Source: Rhodanobacter sp. Root480 (GTDB lineage: Bacteria; Pseudomonadota; Gammaproteobacteria; Xanthomonadales; Rhodanobacteraceae). From it: DNA of 64,000 nt. The stretch is from assembly GCF_001426645.1 (NCBI RefSeq), contig NZ_LMEX01000001.1, forward strand, positions 248,449 to 312,448. The letters are read 5' to 3'. This document shows, in pieces, positions 52,666 to 62,398 of this stretch (the stretch's first letter is position 1; every line of letters starts with the position of its first letter). Under the pieces are notes generated by a model. It made no database searches and was not told where the DNA came from. It worked only from the letters and a program-made list of their open reading frames with translations. Made by a program: the position numbers and the translations under genes.

Positions 52666-53823
52666 CTAGACGGATGATTCAACAGATGCCTGCGACGCGG
52701 TGCAAAGCTCCGTGTAGACCGCCAGCGTGCGCTCGACCACGATGCGTTCATCGAACTGCGCTCTCGCCTTGCGCCTCGCCGCGTCACCCAGCTGGCGTGC
52801 GAACGCGGGATCATCCTGCAACCGGGCCATGGCCCGCGCCAGCGCCTCGCTGTCTCCCATCGGCACCAGCAGTCCATCGACGCCATCGGTCACTACCTCG
52901 CGACAGCCGGGCACATCGGTGGTGATCAACGGAAGTCCGCAAGCAGCGGCCTCGACCAATGTTCGCGGCAATCCCTCGCGATAGCTCGGCAGCACCACGA
53001 TGTCGACCGCGCCGAGCAGGCCGACCATGTCGTCGACGTGGCCGAGCCAGGTCAGCAGGCCTTCGTCGACCCATCCTCGTATCGTGGCCTCCGGCACGGC
53101 GGCCGGGTTGCCCGGGTCTGGCGTGCCGGCGAGCAGAGCCCGGAAGGTGCGGCTCTGCTTGCGCAGTTGCCGGATGGCGTCGACGTATTCAGCGACGCCC
53201 TTGTCCCACAGCAGGCGACTGGCCAGCAGCATGCGCGGGCATCCGTCGGTGGGTGCCTGCGGGGATATCCCGGCGAACTGCGCGCAGTTCACGCCCGAGC
53301 CGCGAATCAGCCGCACATGCGCCGGGTCGACCAGGCCGGCCTGCCGAAACAGTTCGACATCGTCCGCGTTCTGCAGGATCAGCCGCGCATCGCGACCGCC
53401 CAGCGCCAGCCGCAGCAAGCCGCGCACCACCGGCCGCAGCAAGCGCGCCTTCCACTGCGAACTGGTGAAAACGTAACCCATGCCCGCCACCGCATTCACC
53501 CGCGCGTGGATGCCGGCCAGTCGCGCCGCCAGCGAGCCGTACACGGCACACTTGATGGTGAAACCGTGGACCAGCGCGGGTTGTTCGCGCCGCAGCAGGC
53601 GCACCAGGTGCCACAGCAACGCCAGCTCGCGCAGCGGGTTGAGGCTGCGCCGTTGCATGGGAAGGGATTCCCAGCGCAGGCCCAGGCCGCGCAATTTCTC
53701 GCCATACGGTCCGGGCGGGGAGATCAGCAGCACGTCGTAGCCGGCCCGCTGCAGCGCCAGCGCCAGCGCGCGCCGGAAGTTGTAGAGGTACCAGTCGGTA
53801 TTGGCGAACAGCACGGCCTTCAT
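52666..53823 (-). CDS. Family 4 glycosyltransferase
   Basis: 385 residues, GT-B. VLFANTDWYLYNFRRALALA (4-23) and LVHGFTIKCAVYGSLAARLAG belong to the PglA/WbpY-type acceptor domain; MLLASRLLWDKGVAEYVDAI (about 200) and LPSYREGLPRTLVEAAACGLP (about 280-300) form the donor site. Relatives transfer GalNAc, Fuc or Rha to lipid-linked sugars. It lies 43 bp after asnB and 136 bp before the beta-helix gene on the same strand. Confidence 0.88.
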   Translation of the reverse strand: MKAVLFANTDWYLYNFRRALALALQRAGYDVLLISPPGPYGEKLRGLGLRWESLPMQRRSLNPLRELALLWHLVRLLRREQPALVHGFTIKCAVYGSLAARLAGIHARVNAVAGMGYVFTSSQWKARLLRPVVRGLLRLALGGRDARLILQNADDVELFRQAGLVDPAHVRLIRGSGVNCAQFAGISPQAPTDGCPRMLLASRLLWDKGVAEYVDAIRQLRKQSRTFRALLAGTPDPGNPAAVPEATIRGWVDEGLLTWLGHVDDMVGLLGAVDIVVLPSYREGLPRTLVEAAACGLPLITTDVPGCREVVTDGVDGLLVPMGDSEALARAMARLQDDPAFARQLGDAARRKARAQFDERIVVERTLAVYTELCTASQASVESSV

Positions 53824-53866
53824 GAGCGTGCCCCGTGCGCCGTAGCGGAGTGGGTGCCGGCAGCGA

Positions 53867-55834
53867 TCATGCGGATGCCCTCCGTTCCTGTTCCAGCCAG
53901 GCCTGGAACATCAGCACCGTCCACAGCTGGTGCTGCCAGTTGCGGCGACCGCTCAGGTGCTCGGTCCACTTCTGCCGGATGGCGTCCGGCTGGAAATAGC
54001 CTTCGTGGCGCAGACGATTCTCATCGAGCAGGGCTTCCGCCCAGTCGCGCAGCGGGCCGCGCAGCCAGCTGTCCAGCGGTATGCCGAAACCCATCTTGGG
54101 CCGTTCGATCAGTTCCTTCGGCACATGCCGATACAGCACCTGGCGCAGCAACCATTTGCCCTGGCCGTGGCGGATCTTCTGTTGCAACGGCAGGCGCCAG
54201 GCTAGTTCGACCACGCGGTGGTCGAGCATCGGTACGCGCGTCTCCAGGCTGTTGGCCATCGCGGCGCGGTCGACCTTCACCAGGATGTCGTCGGGCAGGT
54301 AGGTTTGTGCGTCCATCGCCATCATCCATTGCGCCAGGTTGTCGGTAGGCGGCCACGCATCAGGCATGGTCAGCAGCGTGGGCGGTTCCTGCGCGCCCAG
54401 CACGACGCGGGCCGGGTCCTGCCATTGGCTGGCCAGGTTGAGGAAATACGCCTGGCCGCTCGACAACGTGAGGACGTCCGCCAGCTTCTGCGCCTTGTCG
54501 CCCGGCGTGGCCAGTTGCCAACGTTTGGGCAGCAGTGGACCGATGCGCTGGAACCATCGATCCCAGGTTGCCGGCGCCACGGCGTGCAGCGCAGCCGCCG
54601 CGGCGCGACGTGCGGGCGGTGGCAGGCGCTGCGCCTTTTCCCACGTGGTGCGTGCGCCCAGGTAGCGGTTGTAGCCGCCGAACAGTTCGTCGCCGCCATC
54701 GCCACTCAAGGCCACCGTCACCGCACGGCGGGTCAGCTGGCTGATCAGGAAGGTGGGGATCTGCGAGCTGTCGCCGAACGGCTCGCAGAAGATGCCGGGC
54801 AGCCGCGGAATCACGGCGAGCGCGTCTTCGGGCCGCACGTAAAGTTCGGTGTGTTCGGTGCCCAGGTGTCTTGCCACGGCCTTGGCGTGCACAGCTTCGT
54901 CGTAGCCGTTTTCGTCGAAGCCGATGGTGAAGGTCTTGACGGGCCGCGCGCTGCGCGCCTGCATCAGCGCCACGATCGTGCTGCTGTCGATGCCGCCGCT
55001 GAGGAAGGCGCCCAACGGCACGTCGGAAAGCATCTGCGCATCGACGCTGGCACCCAGTTGCGCTTCCAGTGCGTCGGTGGCGGCAGCGTCGGTGGCGATG
55101 AGCGGCTCGCGCAGGCCCGCGCTTACCGCGTCGTTGTAGCGCCAGTACGGCACCGGCTGCGCCTCGCGCGGCGTGTCCGCCGAAATGCGCAGCAGGTGCC
55201 CGGGCCGCAGCTTGGCCACGCCGCGGTAGATGGCATGAGGCGCGGGGACGCAGTCGTGGCGCAGCAGCAGCGCCAGCGCGCCGCGATCGATGTCCGCCCG
55301 GAATGCCGCATGCGCCTTCAACGCCTTCAACTCCGAACCGAACAGCAAGGTGTCGCCCTGCCAGCCGTAGTACAGCGGCTTCTCGCCCATGCGGTCGCGA
55401 GACAGCGTCAGCGTGCGCTGCTGGCGATCCCACAGGGCGAACGCGAACATGCCGACGCTGGCCTGCATGGTGCGCTCGACGCCCCAGGCGGCAAAGCACG
55501 CCAGCAGGGTTTCGGTATCGGCGTGCCCGCGCCACGGCGGTGCGACGTGCTCCGCGCGAAGACGTTCGCGCAGGGCGAGATGGTTGTAGATCTCGCCGTT
55601 GAACACGATGACATAGCGTCCGTCGGCCGAATGCATGGGCTGGTGGCCGGCGGGAGAGAGGTCGAGGATCGAAAGGCGTCGTTGTGCCAGCGCCACGCCG
55701 ACGGCTTCGTCGCACCATTCGCCGCTGTCGTCGGGGCCACGGTGGCTGAGCCGGGCCGACATCGCCCGCGCCTGCGCCAGCAACGCGTCCTGCGCGCCAC
55801 CGTGCCGTTGCCAGAAGCCGGTCATGCCGCACAT
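53867..55834 (-). CDS. asnB: Glutamine-dependent asparagine synthase-like amidotransferase
   Basis: 655 residues from the ATG at 55834, which exposes the catalytic C2 (M-C-G-M-T-G-F). N-terminal glutaminase domain (2-210): SHRGPDDSGEW, RLSILDLSPAGHQPM and FNGEIYNH. Synthetase domain with P-loop AFLSGGIDSSTIVALM (about 268-283), ALSGDGGDELFGGYNRY and DAQTYLPDDILVKVDRAAMA. Shares TGATG with the upstream GT4. In surface-glycan loci, AsnB-like enzymes are thought to amidate uronic acids on the polymer precursor (as WbpS-type), so a sugar substrate is more likely than aspartate, but this is inferred from context. Confidence 0.87.
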   Translation of the reverse strand: MCGMTGFWQRHGGAQDALLAQARAMSARLSHRGPDDSGEWCDEAVGVALAQRRLSILDLSPAGHQPMHSADGRYVIVFNGEIYNHLALRERLRAEHVAPPWRGHADTETLLACFAAWGVERTMQASVGMFAFALWDRQQRTLTLSRDRMGEKPLYYGWQGDTLLFGSELKALKAHAAFRADIDRGALALLLRHDCVPAPHAIYRGVAKLRPGHLLRISADTPREAQPVPYWRYNDAVSAGLREPLIATDAAATDALEAQLGASVDAQMLSDVPLGAFLSGGIDSSTIVALMQARSARPVKTFTIGFDENGYDEAVHAKAVARHLGTEHTELYVRPEDALAVIPRLPGIFCEPFGDSSQIPTFLISQLTRRAVTVALSGDGGDELFGGYNRYLGARTTWEKAQRLPPPARRAAAAALHAVAPATWDRWFQRIGPLLPKRWQLATPGDKAQKLADVLTLSSGQAYFLNLASQWQDPARVVLGAQEPPTLLTMPDAWPPTDNLAQWMMAMDAQTYLPDDILVKVDRAAMANSLETRVPMLDHRVVELAWRLPLQQKIRHGQGKWLLRQVLYRHVPKELIERPKMGFGIPLDSWLRGPLRDWAEALLDENRLRHEGYFQPDAIRQKWTEHLSGRRNWQHQLWTVLMFQAWLEQERRASA

Positions 55835-56919
55835 CAGGCATGCCCCGCGCGGCGCAGTATGTCCGCGAGCCGCGGCACCTGCGCGCCCAGGCTGTATTCC
55901 GCTTCGACCCGGGCACGGCCAGCCGCGCCCATGCGTTGGCGCAGCGCCGGGCTCGCGATCAGCCGCTCCAACGCGTCCCGCCACGCCGCTTCATCGGTGG
56001 CCAGTAAACCGTTTTCGCCGTGATGCACGATGTTGACGTTGACCCCGACCGGCGAGGCCACCACCGGCAGGCCGCAGGCCATGTACTGGATGATCTTGTA
56101 GCCGCACTTGCCGCGCTCCCACGGACTGTCGAGCAGCGGCATGATGCCGATGTCCATCCGCGCGATCATCGCCGCCTCGGTGGCCTCGGACCACGCCACC
56201 ACTTCCGGCGTGGTGCCGGCGAACAGGCTCGCCGTTTCGGGCCGCGCGCCCACCAGCAGCAGCCGCGCATGGTCGTCGGCGCAGACCTGCTCCAGCGTCC
56301 GGCGCATGTCCAGCATGTAGTGCTCGGTGGCGGGCGAGCCGATCCAGCCGATCACTGGCGGTTGGTCGTCCGCGGTATTGGCCGCCGTGTAGCGCTGCTC
56401 GTCCACCACGGTGGGGATGATCTCGATCCGCGCCGCGCCCGCCTGCCGGGCACGTGCCGCAAGGTAGCGGTTGCCCGCGATCACGCAGGCGGCGCCGCGC
56501 ATGATCCGGTCGATCTTGCGCCCCAGCAGGCGACGCACCAGCGGGTTGGTCGATTGATCGTACTTGTGGAACAACGCGTCGTCGTAATCGACCACGTACG
56601 ACTTGAACGACCGCGCCAGCGTCGCCTCGATCCAATAGGGCAGATAGGGGAAAAGTTCGCCCTCGATCCAGGCCAGGTCGTGCTCGTGACGACGCAGGAG
56701 CTGCATGAACCGCCGGCCGAAATAGCCCCATGCGCGGCTCTTGGCCGCTCCGGGGCGATCGCCGTACAGCGCTTCGAGGTACGCGTCCGGGAACAGCGCA
56801 TGCACCTGCACGTCGATGCCGTGATCGCGCAGCGGTGCGAGGTATTGCAGGCTGCGCAGGCGCGAACTGGGTCCGCGCCGGGAGTATTTGGAAAACAGCA
56901 GAACCTTGAGGCGCTTCAT
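55834..56919 (-). CDS. Family 4 glycosyltransferase
   Basis: 361 residues from the ATG at 56919 (ATGA overlap with the polymerase gene). VLLFSKYSRRGPSSRLRSLQ (6-25), YVVDYDDALFHKYDQSTNPL (about 108-127) and VIGWIGSPATEHYMLDM (about 195). The donor site contains GIMPLLDSPWERGKCGYKII with the E-R-G-K-C-G-x-K signature of this GT4 subgroup. Substrate unknown. Confidence 0.87.
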   Translation of the reverse strand: MKRLKVLLFSKYSRRGPSSRLRSLQYLAPLRDHGIDVQVHALFPDAYLEALYGDRPGAAKSRAWGYFGRRFMQLLRRHEHDLAWIEGELFPYLPYWIEATLARSFKSYVVDYDDALFHKYDQSTNPLVRRLLGRKIDRIMRGAACVIAGNRYLAARARQAGAARIEIIPTVVDEQRYTAANTADDQPPVIGWIGSPATEHYMLDMRRTLEQVCADDHARLLLVGARPETASLFAGTTPEVVAWSEATEAAMIARMDIGIMPLLDSPWERGKCGYKIIQYMACGLPVVASPVGVNVNIVHHGENGLLATDEAAWRDALERLIASPALRQRMGAAGRARVEAEYSLGAQVPRLADILRRAGHA

Positions 56920-58235
56920 TCGCGGCCCTTCTTGAATGCCTTCGGATACTCGATGGCCAGCGCCACCAGCGGGATGACGTACATCCACTGGAAGACGAAC
57001 GCCTCGATGTACGGGTTGGTGTTGGTGCCGAGAAAGGCGCAGACGAAACCGCAGAACATGAACTTGTGCCGTGGCGGCAGGCGGCGGCGCCAGGCCAGCC
57101 GAATCACGGAGGCCATGTACAGCAGGAACGGCAGGGCGTAGATCATCGCGCCGATGATGCCGACGCGGTAGATCGTGGCCAGCCACACCAGTTCGTAGCG
57201 CCAGGGGTGGACCGTATCGCTGACGAAATCCACCCCGACGCCATGGCCGGAACCCAGTCCACCGTTGGCGAGAATGCCGGCAAACAGCGAGTGGCCCATC
57301 TGCACGCGCGTGCTGCCGCCGCCGGAGGCGAGCTTGGTCGAGACGGCGTCCAGCACGCGCTGCAGGCTGATCTGCGTATAGGCCTGCAGCAGGAACAGCG
57401 CCGTCGTCACCGCGATCAGCATTGGCAGGCCGTAGCGGATGAGGCGGAAGATCGGCGATTTCTGCCGGGTGTCGGTCGTGCGCGAGGACAACAGCAAGCC
57501 GAGGAACCAGCCCAGCGGCACGGCCAGGATAAGTGCCGTGCGGCCGGAGGTCAGCGCGCAGACCAGCAGCATCGCCAGCAGCGCGAGGCGCATCAGCCGG
57601 TTCCTGATGAGCTCGGGCGAACCGAAGAATCCGCCGCAGAGGAAGATCAGCGAGCCGTACACATGCATGGTGGCGCCGGCGAACCCCTCGGTGAGATTGA
57701 CGTTGGCGCCCTCGAAGAAGAACGTCACCGCCGCGGCGCCGCGCGTGAGGTACAGGTAGAAGAACAGGCCCACGCTCAGCGCGCACAGCAGGCTGAGCAC
57801 GGCGAGCCAGTCGATCAGCCGGTCGGTTCCCAGCCGTCGCAGCAGGCCATCGGCAACCAGCGTCCACAGCAGCGGCGAAAGGATGTAGATCGCCACCACC
57901 TGGAGCTGGGCCTCCTGCGGCGCGTCGTGCACGCCACCGACGACCATGTAGAGCAGGGTGACGATCACCGTGCAGGCGTACAGCGCCAGCAAGGTCCGGA
58001 AGCCGGGGCCGATGCGCAGCCCCGGCAAGGCCAGCATGGCGGCCAGCACCATCGCCGCCGCGGTGATGTCGGGGAGCGAGTTGGGCACCACCACGGCCAG
58101 CACCAGCAGCGCAAACGCCACGCCCAGAAACAGGTGGCGCACGGTGAACCGGTAGCGACCCGTGAACGACTGCGCTGCCGGTGCCATGAACACCGACGGC
58201 TCCGGCGTCAGCGCCGAATCGTTGCCGGGGCTCAT
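56916..58235 (-). CDS. Wzy-like O-antigen/EPS polymerase
   Basis: 439 residues from the ATG at 58235. Ten to twelve membrane helices and one large periplasmic loop (about 280-360) with LDAVSTKLASGGGSTRVQMG and NGGLGSGHGVGVDFV, the usual place of Wzy/WaaL active residues. ALTSGRTALILAVPL is a typical family segment. Polymerises the lipid-linked repeat units after flipping by Wzx, encoded three genes upstream. Both ends overlap neighbouring genes by four bases, and no other polymerase is seen in the operon. Confidence 0.8.
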   Translation of the reverse strand: MSPGNDSALTPEPSVFMAPAAQSFTGRYRFTVRHLFLGVAFALLVLAVVVPNSLPDITAAAMVLAAMLALPGLRIGPGFRTLLALYACTVIVTLLYMVVGGVHDAPQEAQLQVVAIYILSPLLWTLVADGLLRRLGTDRLIDWLAVLSLLCALSVGLFFYLYLTRGAAAVTFFFEGANVNLTEGFAGATMHVYGSLIFLCGGFFGSPELIRNRLMRLALLAMLLVCALTSGRTALILAVPLGWFLGLLLSSRTTDTRQKSPIFRLIRYGLPMLIAVTTALFLLQAYTQISLQRVLDAVSTKLASGGGSTRVQMGHSLFAGILANGGLGSGHGVGVDFVSDTVHPWRYELVWLATIYRVGIIGAMIYALPFLLYMASVIRLAWRRRLPPRHKFMFCGFVCAFLGTNTNPYIEAFVFQWMYVIPLVALAIEYPKAFKKGRE

Positions 58236-59509
58236 GGCAACACCATGGTGGAAAGCCAGCCGTCGAGCATGTCGGCCTGGGCCACGCGGCTGTAGATCGC
58301 GATGTCGCGTCGCGCGCCGCTGCGGTGGGGCGATAGCGCGCCGCGTACCGCCTGGTAGCCGGATACGCCCGCGCCGGTGAGGATGGTTTGGCCGGCCCCG
58401 GTCCGCGCGAGGATGGCGGTGGCCTCGTTGCTCACACCCGAAACGCAGACGACGTCGGCGCCGGTAGCGAGATACTCGAACAGTTTTCCGGTGGCGCAGC
58501 TGGCGCGCGAGCCGGTCAACAGCAGCAACTTGTCGCAACGTTTCATGAGCTGCAGCGCCAGCGTGCGCTCGACCGGCCCCAACACGCTGACCGGAAAGTT
58601 GGCGCGCCGCAGCGTGGCCTGCTCGCCTTCCGTCAATTCGCCGGCAAAGATCAGGTGGCGGTTCGCGTCGGTTTCGACCGAGTCGTTCAACGCATCGACC
58701 AGGTAATCGAGGCTCCTCGACGCCGACCCGTCGCTGGCACCGATGCGCCCGAAATGGCCGATCAGCAACGTGTTGGCCGGTACCTCGCGGGCGAGGATGG
58801 CGGCGGCGCGCGTGCTGCCCACCACGTCGTCGTCGAGCGCGGCGAAGTCGTCCGGGTCGTAGCCGTTGGGCAGGATCGCCGTGGCCTTGCCGGGATAGCG
58901 TTGCTGGAAGTCATCGACCAGCGGGCCGCTTACCGACGTGACCAGATCGCTGGCGGCCACCACCCGCGCTTCGATCAACTGGCGCATCACTTTCCGCGAC
59001 CAGCCGGGTTTGCCCAGCGGCTCGAAGACCAACCCGTCGCGGAAGTCCTGCAGGCAGCCGATGTGGTGCTTGCTGGACAGCGCGGCCGCGGCTACCAGCG
59101 CGTCGACCGGCGAATACGTGCCGATGACCACGCATTGCTCGCCGACGGCCAGCTTCCTGGTGCATAGCTCGTTGGCCTTGGCCAGCGCGTGGACAAACCA
59201 TGGGCGCGCATGCGAGCGACCTTCGCCCAGCAGAAACGGCAGCGGACGCACGAAGGTGGCCGCCAGCGCCAGCAGCGAAGCGGCGGCGGATGATTCGCTG
59301 CCCACGCAGCGCCCGGGCAGCGGAAAGATGGTGATGTCGGTACCCGGCGGCGTGACTGTTGCGGTCATGGCCGAGGGCACTTCGCGGGCAAAAACGAAGA
59401 TGCGGTATTTCGCCGGGTCCAGGTATTTCAGCAGGCTTTTGAACCGTTGCGCGGCGATATTGCCGGCAAGGTGATGCGCCGCGAACACGAACAAATTGAT
59501 TTTCTTCAT
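58232..59509 (-). CDS. Family 4-like glycosyltransferase
   Basis: 425 residues. FVFAAHHLAGNIAAQRFKSL (8-27) and IGCLQDFRDGLVFEPLGKPG (about 145-164) are on the acceptor side; LVTSVSGPLVDDFQQRYP and AILPNGYDPDDFA form the linker, and LLIGHFGRIGASDGSASRSL (about 245) with GKLFEYLATGADVVCVSG (about 342) the donor side. Motifs are more divergent than in the other GT4 genes of the operon. Starts 98 bp after wzx, a gap that may hold a secondary promoter. Confidence 0.82.
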   Translation of the reverse strand: MKKINLFVFAAHHLAGNIAAQRFKSLLKYLDPAKYRIFVFAREVPSAMTATVTPPGTDITIFPLPGRCVGSESSAAASLLALAATFVRPLPFLLGEGRSHARPWFVHALAKANELCTRKLAVGEQCVVIGTYSPVDALVAAAALSSKHHIGCLQDFRDGLVFEPLGKPGWSRKVMRQLIEARVVAASDLVTSVSGPLVDDFQQRYPGKATAILPNGYDPDDFAALDDDVVGSTRAAAILAREVPANTLLIGHFGRIGASDGSASRSLDYLVDALNDSVETDANRHLIFAGELTEGEQATLRRANFPVSVLGPVERTLALQLMKRCDKLLLLTGSRASCATGKLFEYLATGADVVCVSGVSNEATAILARTGAGQTILTGAGVSGYQAVRGALSPHRSGARRDIAIYSRVAQADMLDGWLSTMVLP

Positions 59510-59607
59510 CGATGAATCCTCAATCTGTCGGTGGCATCGCCATCAGGTGTGCTGGAGAAACCGGTTGATCCGCGCCCCGGCGTCGAGACGGCGCGGCGTC
59601 GCCCCGC

Positions 59608-61065
59608 TCACGGCAGCGCACCGGGGCCTCCTTCGGCTTGCGGGCAGGCGGGCTGCGGTTTGAGCGCCACGCGCAATGACTGGTACATGCCCATCCATTC
59701 CGCGCGGAAACACGCGAAGGCGACCGGCAGCAGGGCCAGCCAGACCAGGCTGAAATGCACCGGCAGGCGCGGGCCGAACACCAGCGTCGCAATGGAAAGT
59801 CCCACGCAGGCGGTGACGAACATGTACAGCCGCGCGCGCGGGAACGGCCGCCACACGTAGGCCGACGCTTCGGTGCGGGCCACGAAGAAAACCAGGAATG
59901 CGATCGCGTTGGCCACCACCGCGCCGGCCGCGCCGTGCGCGGGGACCAGCCACACGCTGAGCGCGACATTGACCACCAGCGCCGCGAGGGTCGACCACAG
60001 CGACAACATGGAGCGGCGCGTGATGCCGATGCCCACGCACGTCACCTCGGAGAGGGTGTAGAGCAGCGGCTGGCCAATGCAGCACAGCATCAGGTACTTC
60101 ACCTGCGCGTAGTGCGCCGGCAGCACGAAATCGGCCAGCCAGGAGAAGGCGCCCGTCAGCACCCATATCGCGCACACCACCGCCAGCGCCTGCTTGGCGA
60201 TGGTGTCGACCCGCCGCATGTCCACGCCATGCGCCACCCACTTGTAGACGAGTGGCGCCCACAGCACGGTGAAGATGGTCTGGAAGACCACGCCCACGCC
60301 GGCGAAGCTCATGGAGACCGAATAGATCGCCAGCTCCGGGAGGCTGGACAGCGAGCGCAGCGTCAAGGTGCTGGTGGCGTCCAGCCCCCAGTAGGCGACG
60401 CCGGCGAAGATCAGCGGCGTGCCGTAGGCGAGTACCCCGCGCACCTGCGCAGGCGCCACCGGCGCGCGTATCGCCGGGCTCCATTCGCGCCAGGTGTTCC
60501 AGCCATAGGTGATCAGCACCGACAGCAGCGAAATGAAATATGCCGCCTCCAGTTCCACGAACGTGGTGTGGATATTCGATGCGGCGATCACCGTCACCAC
60601 CAGCAGGAGCAGCACCTTGGGCAGGATCTGGCTGATCGAGAACGCCGCACCGCGATCCTGCATGCGCAGGATCAGCGAGAGAAAGCGCGAGACGAAACTC
60701 GTCGTCACACAGGCGAGCAGCAGCCAGAAGTAGGCGACATGGCCCACCCCGAACAGCCATTCGGCGATGCGGTCGTCGAAGGGCGCGGTCACCAGCATCG
60801 CCAGCAGCAGGAGCGCGCTGCCTGGTGCGAAGCAGGCTTTCAGCAAGGCCGCGCGATCGGCCGATTCGTGGTATTCCCGCACATAAGCGCGGTCGAGCCC
60901 GAGGCCGAACAGCAGCACGCCGAACGAGACGGCGATCTGCACGATGTTCAGCCGTCCCACGTCGGCTGGCGGAAACACCCAGGCGATCACCGGCACCGTC
61001 ACCAGGCCGAGCGCGGCGGTGGCGATGGGGCCAACGGCAAATGCCAGAGCGGTGCGTAGATTCAT
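59608..61065 (-). CDS. Wzx-like repeat-unit flippase
   Basis: 485 residues from the ATG at 61065 (MNLRTALAFAVGPIATAALG). Twelve to fourteen membrane helices; the N-terminal PIATAALGLVTVPVIAWVF and SFGVLLFGLGLDRAYVREYH are typical of the PST/MOP flippase family. Moves undecaprenyl-linked repeat units across the inner membrane. Together with the WecA-like starter, the Wzy-like polymerase and the Wza-like channel, it defines a Wzx/Wzy-dependent pathway. The C-terminal 30 residues (KPQPACPQAEGGPG) are unusually proline-rich. Confidence 0.87.
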   Translation of the reverse strand: MNLRTALAFAVGPIATAALGLVTVPVIAWVFPPADVGRLNIVQIAVSFGVLLFGLGLDRAYVREYHESADRAALLKACFAPGSALLLLAMLVTAPFDDRIAEWLFGVGHVAYFWLLLACVTTSFVSRFLSLILRMQDRGAAFSISQILPKVLLLLVVTVIAASNIHTTFVELEAAYFISLLSVLITYGWNTWREWSPAIRAPVAPAQVRGVLAYGTPLIFAGVAYWGLDATSTLTLRSLSSLPELAIYSVSMSFAGVGVVFQTIFTVLWAPLVYKWVAHGVDMRRVDTIAKQALAVVCAIWVLTGAFSWLADFVLPAHYAQVKYLMLCCIGQPLLYTLSEVTCVGIGITRRSMLSLWSTLAALVVNVALSVWLVPAHGAAGAVVANAIAFLVFFVARTEASAYVWRPFPRARLYMFVTACVGLSIATLVFGPRLPVHFSLVWLALLPVAFACFRAEWMGMYQSLRVALKPQPACPQAEGGPGALP

Positions 61066-61096
61066 CCGTTGATCGATCCGATGGGGCGCGTCGCAA

Positions 61097-62398
61097 TTAC
61101 CTGCCCGCCGCATGCTGGATGGCCGGTGCCGCGCGCTTCCGGCAGCGCGCGGGGCTGTCGTCGGCGGCGCCGAGGGCGACGATGCCGGCGACGAAATCGC
61201 GGTAATTCCTGGCGGCGTCGAAGCCCGCCTCGATCACCTGCCGCGCGTTGGCGCGCAAATGCGCGTGCCCATCGGCGAAGGCGACCCGCGCCATCGCGTC
61301 GGCGATTTCCTCCGTGTCCGGTTGCGGGCCAAGCAACACGCCGCAGTGCCCGGACACCAGGCTGGAGATGCCGCCCACGTCAGGCGCAACCACCGGCACG
61401 CCCGCACTCATCGCCTCCATGATGGACACCGGAACGCCCTCGGACTCGCTGGTGTTGACCAGCATGTCCACCGCTGTATCGCGATAAAGCGCCGCGACGG
61501 CGGGGTGGGGCAATTCGCCGGTGAACGTGAAATCGAGGTTGTCCAGGCCGCCCAGCTCCCGTGCTGCCAGCGCCCGGGTTTCTTCCAGCAGCGGGCCGCC
61601 GCCGACGTGCGTCCACGTCACGCGGATATCGCAGTGTTGGCCGGCGAGCAGGCGCAGCGCGCCGATCATCCGGTCCAGCCGCTTCACGCGCATGCAGGAC
61701 GCCACCGACACCACGTGCAGGCAACCGGCTGCGCTCGGACGGTTGAGTGCGTTGGCCAGCGGTACACCCAGCGGACTGATGCGGATGTTTTCCGCTGGCG
61801 CGCCGTAGGTTCGTTGCAGGTACGTTTTCGCTTCGCGGGACAGCGCGAAGACCGCGTCGAAGGCGGCGATGAATTGTCGCTTGAGCGGCATGTAGCCGGA
61901 ATCGCGGCGTGCTTCGTACAGGTCGTAACCGTGCGCGCGGGAGACCACCTTGCGCACGGCGCCGGCTTCCCTGGCGAGCACGGCGGCGCAGGCCTGGGTG
62001 TCGTTCCAATAGCAGTAGGCCACGTCGATGCGGCCGTGGGCTTTGGCGTACCGTTGCAGTTGTGCGGCTTGTTCGAGCGCCTTGGACGTGTGCAGCAGGG
62101 CGCGGCCGATGGTGCGCGGCTGGAGCTTGCGCGACCGCCGCAGATAACCCAGCTCGCGCCAGAAGATGGCCGAACGCAGCGCCGCCAGCACATGCCACAG
62201 ACGCCCGATCCCGACGGTGCCTGCCATGCCTGTATCGACCGCAATGCGTGCCGGCACGGGCCGCGGGGTGCCCGTTGCCAGTGCAGGCAACAGGGTCACG
62301 CTGATGTCGTCGCGTGCGGCCCAGTAGCCGATCTCGTCCTCGATGAACTGCTCGCCGGGGAGGTAGGGATAGGCGTTGGTCAGGATGGCGATTCTCAC
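61097..62398 (-). CDS. Family 4 glycosyltransferase
   Basis: 433 residues. ILTNAYPYLPGEQFIEDEIG (4-23) resembles the AmsK/WcaL/EpsF group; VAYCYWNDTQACAAVLAR, VSRAHGYDLYEARRDSGYMP (about 155-174), SVASCMRVKRLDRMIGAL (about 230) and LVNTSESEGVPVSIMEAMSA (about 312) follow. Overlaps the HprK-like gene by ATGA; ends 31 bp before wzx. Confidence 0.88.
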   Translation of the reverse strand: MRIAILTNAYPYLPGEQFIEDEIGYWAARDDISVTLLPALATGTPRPVPARIAVDTGMAGTVGIGRLWHVLAALRSAIFWRELGYLRRSRKLQPRTIGRALLHTSKALEQAAQLQRYAKAHGRIDVAYCYWNDTQACAAVLAREAGAVRKVVSRAHGYDLYEARRDSGYMPLKRQFIAAFDAVFALSREAKTYLQRTYGAPAENIRISPLGVPLANALNRPSAAGCLHVVSVASCMRVKRLDRMIGALRLLAGQHCDIRVTWTHVGGGPLLEETRALAARELGGLDNLDFTFTGELPHPAVAALYRDTAVDMLVNTSESEGVPVSIMEAMSAGVPVVAPDVGGISSLVSGHCGVLLGPQPDTEEIADAMARVAFADGHAHLRANARQVIEAGFDAARNYRDFVAGIVALGAADDSPARCRKRAAPAIQHAAGR